Shown here one piece after another: positions 16,331 to 24,817 of a DNA stretch of 64,000 bases. The position numbers and the translations under genes were made by a program. The stretch is from Thiofilum sp039797965. Lineage in GTDB: Bacteria > Pseudomonadota > Gammaproteobacteria > Thiotrichales > Thiotrichaceae. Where the stretch lies: the NCBI GenBank assembly GCA_039797965.1, contig JBDKGX010000001.1, forward strand, positions 1 to 64,000, read 5' to 3'. The first letter of the stretch is position 1. Every line of letters begins with the position of its first letter. Under the pieces are notes generated by a model. The model was not told where the DNA came from. It saw only the letters and a program-made list of their open reading frames with translations, and searched no databases.

Positions 16331-17668
16331 ATGAACAGTGAGCTAGAAAGATGGATGCACAAGCATCAAATAACGGAAGTCGAGTGTCTGATTCCTGATA
16401 TAACGGGCAATGCGCGGGGTAAGATCATTCCTGCTGCCAAATTTTACAAAGATGAAGGCATGCGTATGCCGGAAACTATGTTCATGCAAACCGTCACTGG
16501 GGATTGGGCGTTTGGTGACGATGAAACCGATGCTATCGAAGTAGATATGGTTGCCGTACCTGACCCTTCAACCGCACGGCTATTACCTTGGGCACCCCAA
16601 CCCACCGCCCAAGTTATTCATGATTGTATCTTAGCGAATGGTGAGCCTAGTGCTTTAGCCCCGCGTAATGTCTTAAAACGAGTGTTGGCGGAATACAGTG
16701 ATTTAGGTTTGAAACCTATTATTGCTCCAGAAGCCGAGTTTTATATCACTAAAATCAATACTGACCCTGACTATCCCTTAGAGCCACCGATTGGGCGTTC
16801 AGGTCGTAAAGAAATTGGACGACAAGCCTACAGTATTGATGCAGTCAACCAGTTTGACCCTTTGTTTGAAGATGTATACGACTATTGTGAGGCGCAAGAA
16901 TTAGACATCGATACCCTAATCCATGAGGCAGGAGCTGGGCAGATGGAGTTTAATTTTGTGCATGGTGATCCCTTAAGTTTGGCGGATCAGGTGTTTGTAT
17001 TCAAACGTACCTTGCGTGAGGCTGCATTGCGTCACAATATGTACGCCACCTTTATGGCCAAGCCTTTGCAAAACGAGCCGGGCAGTGCCATGCATGTGCA
17101 TCAAAGTATTGTGGATGCTCACACGGGGGCTAATATTTTTTCTAATCCTGATGGCACCGTTAGCGAACGCTTTATGCAATTTATTGCAGGGCAGCAAAAG
17201 TACTTGCCAGCCGTAATGGCGATTCTCGCACCCAATGTCAATAGCTACCGTCGTATCGCCCGTTTTAATGCGGCACCAATTAATACCGCATGGGGCTATG
17301 AAAATCGTACAGTGGGCTTGCGAGTGCCGCACTCTGATCCGAGTAATCGTCGGGTGGAGAATCGCTTAAGTGGGGCGGATGTGAATCCTTATTTAATGTT
17401 TGCAGCATCTTTTGCCTGTGGTCTATTAGGCATTCGCCAGCAACTCACGCCTACGGCTCCGATGGCAACCAGTGCTTATAACTTACCGTTTGGTGTGCCA
17501 CGAGATTTAGGTGATGCCTTAGTAGCATTAGAACAGTGTGAGCCTGTGGTGGAGTTATTAGGAGAGCGTTTTGTAAAAGTCTATTGCAATGTTAAACGCA
17601 TGGAATATGAAGCCTTTTTCCAAGTTATCAGTTCATGGGAGCGGGAGTACTTATTGCTAAATGTCTAA
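16331..17668 (+). CDS. puuA: Glutamine synthetase-family ligase, gamma-glutamylputrescine synthetase-like (PuuA)
   Basis: This 445-residue enzyme has an N-terminal beta-grasp domain (VECLIPDITGNARGK) and the glutamine synthetase catalytic barrel, with metal and ATP residues in APEAEFYI, GAGQMEFNF, HVHQSI and ENRLSGADVNPYL. GlnA proteins are usually longer (about 470) and carry an adenylylation loop, which I do not see here. This and the divergent PuuB-like oxidase suggest gamma-glutamylation of putrescine or another amine with ATP. A strong ribosome site (TTAGGAGGAT) precedes the ATG. Confidence 0.82.
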   Translation: MNSELERWMHKHQITEVECLIPDITGNARGKIIPAAKFYKDEGMRMPETMFMQTVTGDWAFGDDETDAIEVDMVAVPDPSTARLLPWAPQPTAQVIHDCILANGEPSALAPRNVLKRVLAEYSDLGLKPIIAPEAEFYITKINTDPDYPLEPPIGRSGRKEIGRQAYSIDAVNQFDPLFEDVYDYCEAQELDIDTLIHEAGAGQMEFNFVHGDPLSLADQVFVFKRTLREAALRHNMYATFMAKPLQNEPGSAMHVHQSIVDAHTGANIFSNPDGTVSERFMQFIAGQQKYLPAVMAILAPNVNSYRRIARFNAAPINTAWGYENRTVGLRVPHSDPSNRRVENRLSGADVNPYLMFAASFACGLLGIRQQLTPTAPMATSAYNLPFGVPRDLGDALVALEQCEPVVELLGERFVKVYCNVKRMEYEAFFQVISSWEREYLLLNV

Positions 17669-17677
17669 GGCATTAAT

Positions 17678-17714
17678 TCATGGGGGGAGAGTACTCCTAC
17701 TTTCCCCCTCATGC
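17678..17714. terminator. Inverted repeat between convergent genes
   Basis: ATGGGGGGAGA before and TTTCCCCCTCAT after an eleven-base centre (17680-17712) form an imperfect stem between puuA-like and the DUF6174-like gene. The T-tract is weak. The centre holds an AGTACT palindrome. Confidence 0.4.
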
Positions 17715-17729
17715 TTAAAGTACTGGCTG

Positions 17730-18752
17730 TTAAGGTAGTACTTTTACATTACTAATCATGTAGGCGGATTCTTCATCAGCAATCATTGAGCTGCGATCAA
17801 TATAAATCGACGCAGGTGCACCCGTACTGCTGTCATAAGTGACATCAATGCGCTCAGCATTATCGGTATAAGCTTGTTTTACCTGCTCGAATAAACCCTC
17901 AATAGTAGCTCTAGAGTACTCAGGGGCTGCCTCCCCCGTGTCGGCATAGTTAGCATTAGTAATTTCGCCATTGCGTACACTAATATTGATTGAGCGCCCA
18001 CCATCGATACGAAAGCCATTATTTTGCAGAGTAAAGTCGTAATTTTTACTAGGGGTAATGAAATTCCACTTGGCTTGATTGGTGGTTAATTCTTGTAAAC
18101 CATTACCAGAACTAGTTTGCTGAATCGTTTTAATATCGGCGTCCGTTAATGTACGACGGGCTACTTCGCCTCCCGTAATACCACCATAGACAAGTGCTAT
18201 ATCGCCTTTAGTCAAAGTACCACTATTATCCATATCTTTAATACTAGAGCTAAAGGCTCCCTCAAAGCCCATGAGTTTATTGAGATTTTGGCTTTGAGCA
18301 TACGTTAGATTAAGATTTTTAGCATTTTCAACGGTAGTTGTAACAGGTTTATTAATTGCTCTAACATCAGCCGCCGTCAGTGTGCGTCGATTAATTTCGC
18401 CGCCCGTAAAGCCACCATAAGTAATAACGACATCACCTTTAGAAATAGTACCGCTACGATCCATATCTTTGACTACTGGGGTAAAAGGTGCGTTGCGCCC
18501 TAAGCCTAATAGATCGGTAATATTATCCTTCTGAACCGTAGTGGTGGGTAAAGAGGGTGCGGTGTCTGGATTGGGGCGGGTAGGATTTTGCAAATTAGCT
18601 AAAATTTGTTGCACTAATTTTAGCAGCTGATTAAGAGAGTTGACTCCCAATCCTGAAGTTCCGAAATTCACATTCGATGAATTGGATGTATTGTTAATAA
18701 AAGGATTAGAGGGGTAAGTACGAGTACTTGCATTAATAGCATTCAAATTCAT
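17730..18752 (-). CDS. DUF6174-like protein with duplicated EF-hand-like loops
   Basis: This 340-residue protein starts at the ATG giving MNLNAINASTRTYPSN, which has a GAGAGATC ribosome site; an upstream in-frame start is weaker. Residues about 1-75 are Asn/Ser/Pro-rich without a signal peptide. An imperfect duplication follows, each copy with a calcium-loop-like motif (DMDRSGTISKGDVV and DMDNSGTLTKGDIA), a TGGE motif and RRTLTxADxxxI. The C-terminal about 115 residues (WNFITPSKNYDFTLQ to YISNVKVLP-like end) resemble DUF6174, recognisable by DVTYDSSTGAPASIYID and the DEE motif; the Cys pair common in that family is absent. Function is unknown; calcium binding is an inference. Confidence 0.6.
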   Translation of the reverse strand: MNLNAINASTRTYPSNPFINNTSNSSNVNFGTSGLGVNSLNQLLKLVQQILANLQNPTRPNPDTAPSLPTTTVQKDNITDLLGLGRNAPFTPVVKDMDRSGTISKGDVVITYGGFTGGEINRRTLTAADVRAINKPVTTTVENAKNLNLTYAQSQNLNKLMGFEGAFSSSIKDMDNSGTLTKGDIALVYGGITGGEVARRTLTDADIKTIQQTSSGNGLQELTTNQAKWNFITPSKNYDFTLQNNGFRIDGGRSINISVRNGEITNANYADTGEAAPEYSRATIEGLFEQVKQAYTDNAERIDVTYDSSTGAPASIYIDRSSMIADEESAYMISNVKVLP

Positions 18753-19102
18753 GATGATCTCTCGCATAGTGTGATGCCTATAACACAAGTGTAAGAAGCG
18801 CGTGAGGAAAAAAGAGTAGTATCAGACTAGGGGACAGGTTTTGGCGTTAGATGTGACTGCGATATGTTTTTTAGCAGTTGTAGCACTTGAATTCAGTTTT
18901 AGTTAGTCAAAAGTGTATAAATTGATTTATACAATCTAATAATGAGCCCAATTTTCACCAAGTTGTTACAAAATAATTGGGTAATTTAGAAGTTAGATGA
19001 CCGATCAAGTCGTCTTTAGCCAACTTTCTCTTGTAATGTTGCCTAAAATAGGACAAAGTCGGTTATGTCAGACTTTAACTATAACGATGAGGACTTAAGT
19101 GT
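18753..19102. promoter_or_regulatory. Divergent region with candidate HipB operators
   Basis: This 350-base AT-rich gap precedes hipBA. An inverted repeat AAAGTC (19055-19060) and GACTTT (19071-19076), with a ten-base spacer, lies about 27 bases before hipB. Just upstream is a shorter palindrome, CCTA-AAA-TAGG (19042-19052). HipB-type regulators autorepress through such paired sites, so these are operator candidates. The rest shows no gene. Confidence 0.45.
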
Positions 19103-19366
19103 ATGATGTCGGATATTCACGACATTCGTCCTAAGCGTCGTGCGCATGCTTCTTGTGGTCAAGATCCTATGTTGCTAGAGCTAGGCGATAAAGTGCGTGC
19201 GTCACGTTGTGCAATTGGAATGACTCAAGAAGAATTAGCATTAGTCGCAGGGGTTGGACGCGAATTAGTGATTCAACTCGAAAATGGTAAGCCCGGAGTA
19301 TCCTTAGGGAAAGCCAGTTTAATATTAACTACGCTAGGTCAACGCCTATTAGTAGCAGGGCGGTAA
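19103..19366 (+). CDS. hipB: HipB-type antitoxin, XRE-family regulator
   Basis: This 87-residue protein has a Cro/C1-type helix-turn-helix (VRASRCAIGMTQEELALVAG, then VGRELVIQLENGKPG) in the middle and a short N-terminal extension. HipB binds and neutralises the HipA kinase and represses the operon. It ends one base before hipA. A second in-frame ATG directly follows the first, so the start is uncertain by one codon. Confidence 0.88.
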   Translation: MMSDIHDIRPKRRAHASCGQDPMLLELGDKVRASRCAIGMTQEELALVAGVGRELVIQLENGKPGVSLGKASLILTTLGQRLLVAGR

Positions 19367-19367
19367 G

Positions 19368-20612
19368 TTGCTACAAATACTCTTTGCAGATCAGCGTGTG
19401 GGACGCTTGTGGGATCGGTTTAGAAAGCTCTGTTTTCAATACTCACCAGAGTGGTGTGAAAATCCTAAAGCTTTTCCTCTATCTCCATTAATGCCGTTAG
19501 GTAATACGGTAATTTGTGGCGATATACCCTTATTTTTCTTCGCTAATTTGCTTCCTGAAGGTAATGTTTTAGATACGATTCTAAAATTACGGCGGTTGCC
19601 ACGTGGCAAAGTTTATTCGTTATTAGAGGCGTTTGGTGAGGATGCCGCAGGGGCATTTTCTATTGTGCCTGATGGTTCTTTGCCAACTCGCGCTTCCTCT
19701 TATGTACCCTATTCACTAGAACGACTGCATGCGGATTTAAATCGTCTGGGGGAGCGTTTGCCTTTATTGGTTCAACATAGCGAATTACGTCTATCCCTAG
19801 CAGGAGCACAAAATAAAATACCCGTTCGCTATAAAAACCAGCTGCTTAGTTTACCGCAAGGTGGAGCATCTTCTACACATATTCTAAAGCCCCCTATTCA
19901 ACCCACTCATTATTTTCCAGACTCCGTACAAAATGAGGCGTTTTGCCTGCAATTAGCTAAAGCGAGTGGTTTAAATGTAGCTAATGTTGATTTGCTACAT
20001 GTACCAGAGCCTGTATTAATGGTAGAGCGTTATGATCGTTTATACAGTGGTGATAATATTGAGCGCATTCATCAATTAGATTTTTGCCAAATGGCTGGAG
20101 TACTTCCTGATCAAAAGTATGAAAAAGATGGGGGACCTGGTTTAAAACAAATTTTTCACTTAATTGATCAATGGAGTTCAGTTCCCGCAAAAAATCGTTT
20201 ACAAGCATTAGATTGGGTGCTGTTTAATTATTTAATGGGTAATGCGGATGCACATGCTAAAAATATTTCTATGTTAGTGCATAGTCGTTATCAATTTGAA
20301 CTAGCCCCTGCGTATGATATTGTTTGTACAGCACTTTATCCTGAGCTAAAAACCCAAATGGCCATGAATATTGGTGGAGAAGGTAATCCTAAAAAACTCC
20401 AAACCAAACATTGGCAACGACTAGCGCAAGATTTAGGGGTAAACCCAGTACTGCTAAGTAAGCGTGCTAAACAATTAGCACAACGTATGGATATGTGTGT
20501 ACCCGTGGCGGCACGTCAATTAGATTTAACGATGCATCCTATTATGGGTAAGATTTATGCAGTATTGCAAGAGCGAGCCTCTGATTTAGAAACGGCTCTT
20601 GCCGGACTGTAA
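19368..20612 (+). CDS. hipA: HipA-type serine/threonine kinase toxin
   Basis: This 414-residue protein begins at a TTG one base after the hipB stop, giving MLQILFADQRVGRL, the usual HipA N-terminal strand. It has the N-terminal couple_hipA domain. The ATP-loop serine motif SLAGAQNK (Ser143) is equivalent to the autophosphorylated Ser150 of E. coli HipA. STHILKPP, the catalytic NADAHAKN motif and the metal-binding PAYDIVCT are all present, so the kinase appears intact. E. coli HipA phosphorylates glutamyl-tRNA synthetase and causes dormancy; the target here is not known. AGTACT palindromes are scarce around this locus. Confidence 0.9.
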   Translation: MLQILFADQRVGRLWDRFRKLCFQYSPEWCENPKAFPLSPLMPLGNTVICGDIPLFFFANLLPEGNVLDTILKLRRLPRGKVYSLLEAFGEDAAGAFSIVPDGSLPTRASSYVPYSLERLHADLNRLGERLPLLVQHSELRLSLAGAQNKIPVRYKNQLLSLPQGGASSTHILKPPIQPTHYFPDSVQNEAFCLQLAKASGLNVANVDLLHVPEPVLMVERYDRLYSGDNIERIHQLDFCQMAGVLPDQKYEKDGGPGLKQIFHLIDQWSSVPAKNRLQALDWVLFNYLMGNADAHAKNISMLVHSRYQFELAPAYDIVCTALYPELKTQMAMNIGGEGNPKKLQTKHWQRLAQDLGVNPVLLSKRAKQLAQRMDMCVPVAARQLDLTMHPIMGKIYAVLQERASDLETALAGL

Positions 20613-20614
20613 TG

Positions 20615-21187
20615 TTAACGCTCTGATCGAGGTGGGGAGGGGTGTCTGGAGCGAGGACGAGCAGGTTTTGGTGCTGTAACTAAAGCAATTTCATCTAAGG
20701 TGCGTTGTGCATGCTCTTTCTCAGCGGGTTTGATTTCCCCTGTGCCTTTTCCATTCAATTCATAGCGTTGTGTTTCAATCAGTACTTGTTGCAGATATTC
20801 TTTTTGATGCGTGTGATGCCAAAGTACTCGATGTAAAACCCTTTTAGAAACTGGAATTTGTGCTCTATCAAAATACTCTTGTAGCGCAGCCTCAATACCT
20901 AAAGCGAGTGGTTTGTGTTGTGCCCACATAGGAAAAACCTCAGCTAACTGGGTAGTGAGGTCAACGGCTTGTTGTTCAGCAGGTGTGAGCTTTTTAATAG
21001 GCTTCTTCATAGGGAAGCCGCCGCGTTTGACCGCAGGGCGAGCGTTAGCTAGTTTTTCTGCGGGTATATCTTCACGACGTACTACTCGACGCTTAGTGGG
21101 GCGTTTAATAGTTCCCTCGGCATCAACAGTAGGTTGTTTAGGCTTTAATGATAAGGTTTTCTTTTCTTTTTCCATGGGTGCGATCAT
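20615..21187 (-). CDS. ProQ/FinO-domain RNA chaperone
   Basis: This 190-residue protein has a basic, disordered N-terminus (about 1-70, many Lys/Arg), a ProQ/FinO domain at about 75-150 (VFPMWAQHKPLALGIEAALQ, then SKRVLHRVLWHHTHQKEYL) and a basic tail. Such proteins bind structured small RNAs and mRNA 3' ends. The order of extensions differs from E. coli ProQ, whose long basic region follows the domain, so I give no gene symbol. An alternative start lies four codons downstream. It is convergent with hipA with only two bases between. Confidence 0.85.
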   Translation of the reverse strand: MIAPMEKEKKTLSLKPKQPTVDAEGTIKRPTKRRVVRREDIPAEKLANARPAVKRGGFPMKKPIKKLTPAEQQAVDLTTQLAEVFPMWAQHKPLALGIEAALQEYFDRAQIPVSKRVLHRVLWHHTHQKEYLQQVLIETQRYELNGKGTGEIKPAEKEHAQRTLDEIALVTAPKPARPRSRHPSPPRSER

Positions 21188-21455
21188 TGAGTCACTGGCT
21201 GACCCTTGCTAAGTTACCTAGGATGATGACAGTAAGCAAATAAATATGTGTTGCATACTGCTGTTTTTGCAAGCCGCGACCATTATTTAATATAATGATT
21301 AAATAAGTTTTACTTTTTTATGTTTACAGTATTTCAAAAATTAGGCTGTATTAACTAAATTAAGTTTAGAATTTAATCAAAAGTGTTTGTAATTTAGTAA
21401 TATTGCGTTTTATCATCTTAACACTAAGATTGTTAATGCTTAGCTTAATATTTGA

Positions 21456-21680
21456 GTGTCGAAAAAATTGATAAACTACTTAGGCTTTTACCAGCACTCC
21501 ACCCATTTAGATTGTCCTATATGTGCCTCTCGTGTAGTGGTAAGAACTAGGCGTTCTTTAGCAGAAAAACTATTTTCTAGAAAAAAACACTATATTTGTA
21601 GAGCTTGTTATACCCGCTTTAGGTCTGATAAGAAAATATTATCTACTAAAGATTCAATGCTGAATTCGAGTACATTATAG
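21456..21680 (+). CDS. Small zinc-ribbon protein, 74 residues
   Basis: This starts at a GTG and encodes a basic protein with two CxxC knuckles (CPIC and CRAC) about 28 residues apart, as in a zinc ribbon. No longer domain is recognised. The gene lies in an AT-rich gap between proQ and fabI; the paired cysteines are the main reason to believe it is coding. Role unknown; nucleic-acid binding is possible. Confidence 0.5.
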   Translation: MSKKLINYLGFYQHSTHLDCPICASRVVVRTRRSLAEKLFSRKKHYICRACYTRFRSDKKILSTKDSMLNSSTL

Positions 21681-21694
21681 GATTAAATACTTTA

Positions 21695-21723
21695 GTAAGG
21701 TGGCTGTAAATACAACCACTTAC
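21695..21723. terminator. Inverted repeat between zinc-ribbon gene and fabI
   Basis: GTAAGGTGGCTGTA and TACAACCACTTAC form an almost complete stem with a two-base loop between two convergent genes. It probably terminates one or both; the following T-rich stretch is short. Confidence 0.5.
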
Positions 21724-21736
21724 CAGATTATTTTGC

Positions 21737-22528
21737 TTAGACAGTTTCTAAACCTGACATACCTAAAATATTCCAACCTGCATCAACGTAAGTAATCTCA
21801 CCAGTAATACCAGACGCTAAATCAGAACATAAAAACGCCGCCACATTACCCACTTCTTCAATAGTCACATTACGACGTAATGGCGCATTTTTCGCAAAGT
21901 GATCTAGCATTTTACGAAATCCAGAAATTCCTGAAGCAGCTAAAGTACGAATCGGGCCGGCTGAAATCGCATTCACACGAATACCTTGAGGGCCTAAATC
22001 CGCTGCCATGAAACGTACACCGGCTTCAAGACTGGCCTTTGCCATGCCCATCACATTGTAATTAGGGATAGCAGCTACCGCACCTAAATAACTTAAAGCC
22101 AATAATGAGCCATTACGCCCTGCCATCATGGGTTTGGCGTAGCGAGCCATAGCTAAAAAGCTATAGGCGCTAATGTCATGTGCAATATTGGAGCCTTCTT
22201 TAGTCGTATTATCGACAATGCTGCCTTCTAGTTGCTCTTTTGGGGCAAAAGCAATCGCATGTACCACAATATCCACACCATCCCAATGTTGGTTTAATTG
22301 AGTAAAGGCTTGGGCAATTTGTTCATCAGATACAACGTCGCAAGGAATCACAATATTGGAACCTAATTCAGTCGCAACTTTTTCCACCCGCGTTTTGAGT
22401 TTTTCGTTTTGATAGGTGAAAGCGAGCTCTGCTCCTTCACGATGCATCGCTTGTGCAATGCCGTATGCAATCGAGCGATCGCTCGCAATGCCTGTAATTA
22501 AAGCCCGTTTGCCCGTTAGAAAGCCCAT
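21737..22528 (-). CDS. fabI: Enoyl-[acyl-carrier-protein] reductase (NADH) FabI
   Basis: This 263-residue atypical short-chain dehydrogenase has the family N-terminus (MGFLTGKRALITGIASDRSI), the Tyr-Ser-Phe-Leu-Ala region and the Tyr/Met/Lys-containing NVMGMAKASLEAG helix. It carries out the last reduction of each fatty acid elongation cycle in the cytoplasm. The ATG is preceded by AAGGAG, with an AGTACT palindrome filling the spacer. Confidence 0.96.
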   Translation of the reverse strand: MGFLTGKRALITGIASDRSIAYGIAQAMHREGAELAFTYQNEKLKTRVEKVATELGSNIVIPCDVVSDEQIAQAFTQLNQHWDGVDIVVHAIAFAPKEQLEGSIVDNTTKEGSNIAHDISAYSFLAMARYAKPMMAGRNGSLLALSYLGAVAAIPNYNVMGMAKASLEAGVRFMAADLGPQGIRVNAISAGPIRTLAASGISGFRKMLDHFAKNAPLRRNVTIEEVGNVAAFLCSDLASGITGEITYVDAGWNILGMSGLETV

Positions 22529-22591
22529 AAGTACTCCTTAAAAATTTTCAATGCTAATCAAACGCCAAAGTATAGCGATTTTGCTAACCGA

Positions 22592-23344
22592 CTACAGCTT
22601 AAAGCCTTTGTGCAATGCCACAATCCCACCAGTCATATTGCGGTAAGTGACGCGTTCAAAGCCCGCGTTTTCCATCATGCCTTTTAAGGTGTCTTGATCA
22701 GGGTGCATACGGATAGATTCGGCTAAGTACTGGTAACTCGCTGCATCATTAGCAATTAATTTCCCCATAAAGGGGAGTACTTTGAATGAGTACTGGTCAT
22801 AAATAGGGGCTAAACCTGGCAATACAGGTTTGGAAAACTCCAATACCAATAAGCGCCCACCAGGCTTAAGTACTCGTAACATAGAGCGCAAAGCAGCCTC
22901 TTTATCGGTTACATTCCTCAACCCAAACGCAATGGTAATAATATCAAAGTGATTATCGACAAAAGGCAAACATTCGGCATTGGCTTGGACAAATTGCACA
23001 TTGCCACCTAAGCCCATATCAATCAGGCGTCGCTTACCATTAGCAAGCATAGAGGCATTAATATCAGATAACACCACTTCACCCGTATCACCCACAATAC
23101 GGGCAAATTTTGCGGCTAAATCACCTGTACCTCCCGCTAAATCAAGTACTCGTTGCCCTTTGCGAGCGCCTGACTCGTCGATAGTAATGCGTTTCCATAA
23201 ACGATGAATGCCCATCGACATCACATCATTCATCACATCATATTTATCAGCCACCGAGTGAAAAACGCCCGCTACCTTTTGAGCTTTTTCCGTCACAGGC
23301 ACCTGTTGAAAACCAAAATGAGTCGTATCTTGCTTATCCATCAT
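22592..23344 (-). CDS. ubiE: Ubiquinone/menaquinone biosynthesis C-methyltransferase UbiE
   Basis: This 250-residue SAM methyltransferase starts at the ATG giving MMDKQDTTHFGFQQVP; a TTG six codons upstream is less likely. It has the UbiE signature KYDVMNDVMSMGIHRLWKR, the SAM motif VLDLAGGTGDLAAKF and AFGLRNVTDKEAAL. It methylates the quinone ring during ubiquinone synthesis. A separate transcript from fabI is possible. Confidence 0.95.
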   Translation of the reverse strand: MMDKQDTTHFGFQQVPVTEKAQKVAGVFHSVADKYDVMNDVMSMGIHRLWKRITIDESGARKGQRVLDLAGGTGDLAAKFARIVGDTGEVVLSDINASMLANGKRRLIDMGLGGNVQFVQANAECLPFVDNHFDIITIAFGLRNVTDKEAALRSMLRVLKPGGRLLVLEFSKPVLPGLAPIYDQYSFKVLPFMGKLIANDAASYQYLAESIRMHPDQDTLKGMMENAGFERVTYRNMTGGIVALHKGFKL

Positions 23345-23528
23345 GGACTCGTAACTAACCAATAATGAATGGATTTTAACAGGATTTAGGAGTGGGGTAT
23401 TAAAGTACTTTAGGCTTATGGCTTAAATTTGCGCTAAATCACTAGAAATGAGTGAGTATAGGTGGGCAGAGTACTAGGGGTGTGCTATCAATAACAGTGT
23501 GTCGATCAATTTAGCAAAGGATCATGCC

Positions 23529-23906
23529 ATGCGCATTAACCCCCTACCTATTGTTGCAGTACTTTGTGTATTGAGTACAAGCAGTTATGCAGCTGCACGG
23601 CCAGCTATTTTAGATGCTTACTATATGGATCCCCCACCTAAGAGTAATTATTTAGGTAAAATGAAAGCCAAATGGGCAAACTATGTGAAGGCACGTCAGC
23701 CTCAATCTGAGGTTGACCTAATGCCAGAGCAAACCGTTAAGGTAAAGCCTGTTAAACCTAAATATGTTCCTAAAACGGTTACCGTGCCTAAAATGACTCC
23801 AAAGGCTACAGTACGTCGTTTTACAGCTCCGAACAGAACCTTGGTAAAACAACCTGATACTGCGCCTAAAGCGCTACCCTTTTGGCAAGACTTGCCTTCG
23901 CGTTAA
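23529..23906 (+). CDS. Hypothetical exported basic protein, 125 residues
   Basis: The start is set at the ATG giving MRINPLPIVAVL, 11 bases after an AAAGGATC ribosome site. A signal peptide (about 1-23, ending SSYAAA) precedes a Lys/Pro/Val-rich mature part with repeated KPK/TVPK motifs. No family is recognised; the composition suggests an extended periplasmic protein. Its stop overlaps the convergent prepilin peptidase stop. Confidence 0.55.
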   Translation: MRINPLPIVAVLCVLSTSSYAAARPAILDAYYMDPPPKSNYLGKMKAKWANYVKARQPQSEVDLMPEQTVKVKPVKPKYVPKTVTVPKMTPKATVRRFTAPNRTLVKQPDTAPKALPFWQDLPSR

Positions 23907-24775
23907 GGAAAAATATAACCTAACGTAGTGTGTGTAATGGGTTGTAGCCAAAAAACTGCAACCCATCCCGCCATCACTAACCAAGGGCCAAAAGGAAGCG
24001 GTGTGCTGGTTTTTTGTCGATTTAACGCCATCCAAACTAAACCAAAAACTGCTCCAAAGGCTGAAGCGCCAAAAATTACAAAGGGTAAAATAGCCCAGCC
24101 GCCCCATGCACCCAAAGCCGCTAATAGTTTAAAATCTCCATAGCCCATACCCTCTTTGCCAGTCAGTAATTTAAATAGCCAGAAAATACTCCAAACCGAT
24201 AGATAACCTATGGCAGCGCCCATTACACTGCTATGTAAGTCGGTAAAAACGCCATAGTAGTTAACGACTAACCCTGCCCACATTAAGGGCAATGTTAAGT
24301 CATCAGGTAATAGCATGGTTTTGGCATCAATCATGAAGAGTGCGACCAACGTCCATGTAAAGGGTAAAAATAGGGCTAGTTGTATTGAGTAACCAAACTT
24401 CCACGCCGCCAGTACACAAAGCAAGGCTGTAATAGCTTCTACAGCTGGATATTGCACAGAAATAGGGCTTTGGCAGCTAATACAGCGACCTTTTAATACT
24501 AAATAGCTAATAATAGGAATATTTTCCCAAGCAGTAATCGCATGTCCACAAGTTGGGCATTGTGAGCGGGGAACTACCAAATTAAAGGGAGCCTCATGCA
24601 AAGGGTCGGTATTTTTGCCCATTAACTCAGTGCAATCATGCTTCCATTGGCGCTCTAGAATAATAGGTAAACGATAAATCACTACGTTTAAAAAGCTGCC
24701 CACTAGTAATGAAAATAGCCCTACCGTGATTAGTAACCACGGAGTACTAGTACTTAATAATGTTAAAAAATCCAT
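23903..24775 (-). CDS. pilD: Prepilin peptidase/N-methyltransferase PilD
   Basis: This 290-residue polytopic membrane protein starts at the ATG giving MDFLTLL; an upstream TTG is possible. The first cytoplasmic loop has the two CxxC pairs of bifunctional enzymes (CPTC and CISC). The aspartic protease residues lie in FMIDAKTMLLPD and GMGYGDFKLLAALG. It cleaves and methylates type IV prepilins in the inner membrane. It follows pilC by about 40 bases, as in pilBCD operons. Confidence 0.95.
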   Translation of the reverse strand: MDFLTLLSTSTPWLLITVGLFSLLVGSFLNVVIYRLPIILERQWKHDCTELMGKNTDPLHEAPFNLVVPRSQCPTCGHAITAWENIPIISYLVLKGRCISCQSPISVQYPAVEAITALLCVLAAWKFGYSIQLALFLPFTWTLVALFMIDAKTMLLPDDLTLPLMWAGLVVNYYGVFTDLHSSVMGAAIGYLSVWSIFWLFKLLTGKEGMGYGDFKLLAALGAWGGWAILPFVIFGASAFGAVFGLVWMALNRQKTSTPLPFGPWLVMAGWVAVFWLQPITHTTLGYIFP

Positions 24776-24817
24776 TCCATACCCTGAGGGCAAGCCCTAA
24801 TTAAATTATTATTAAAG

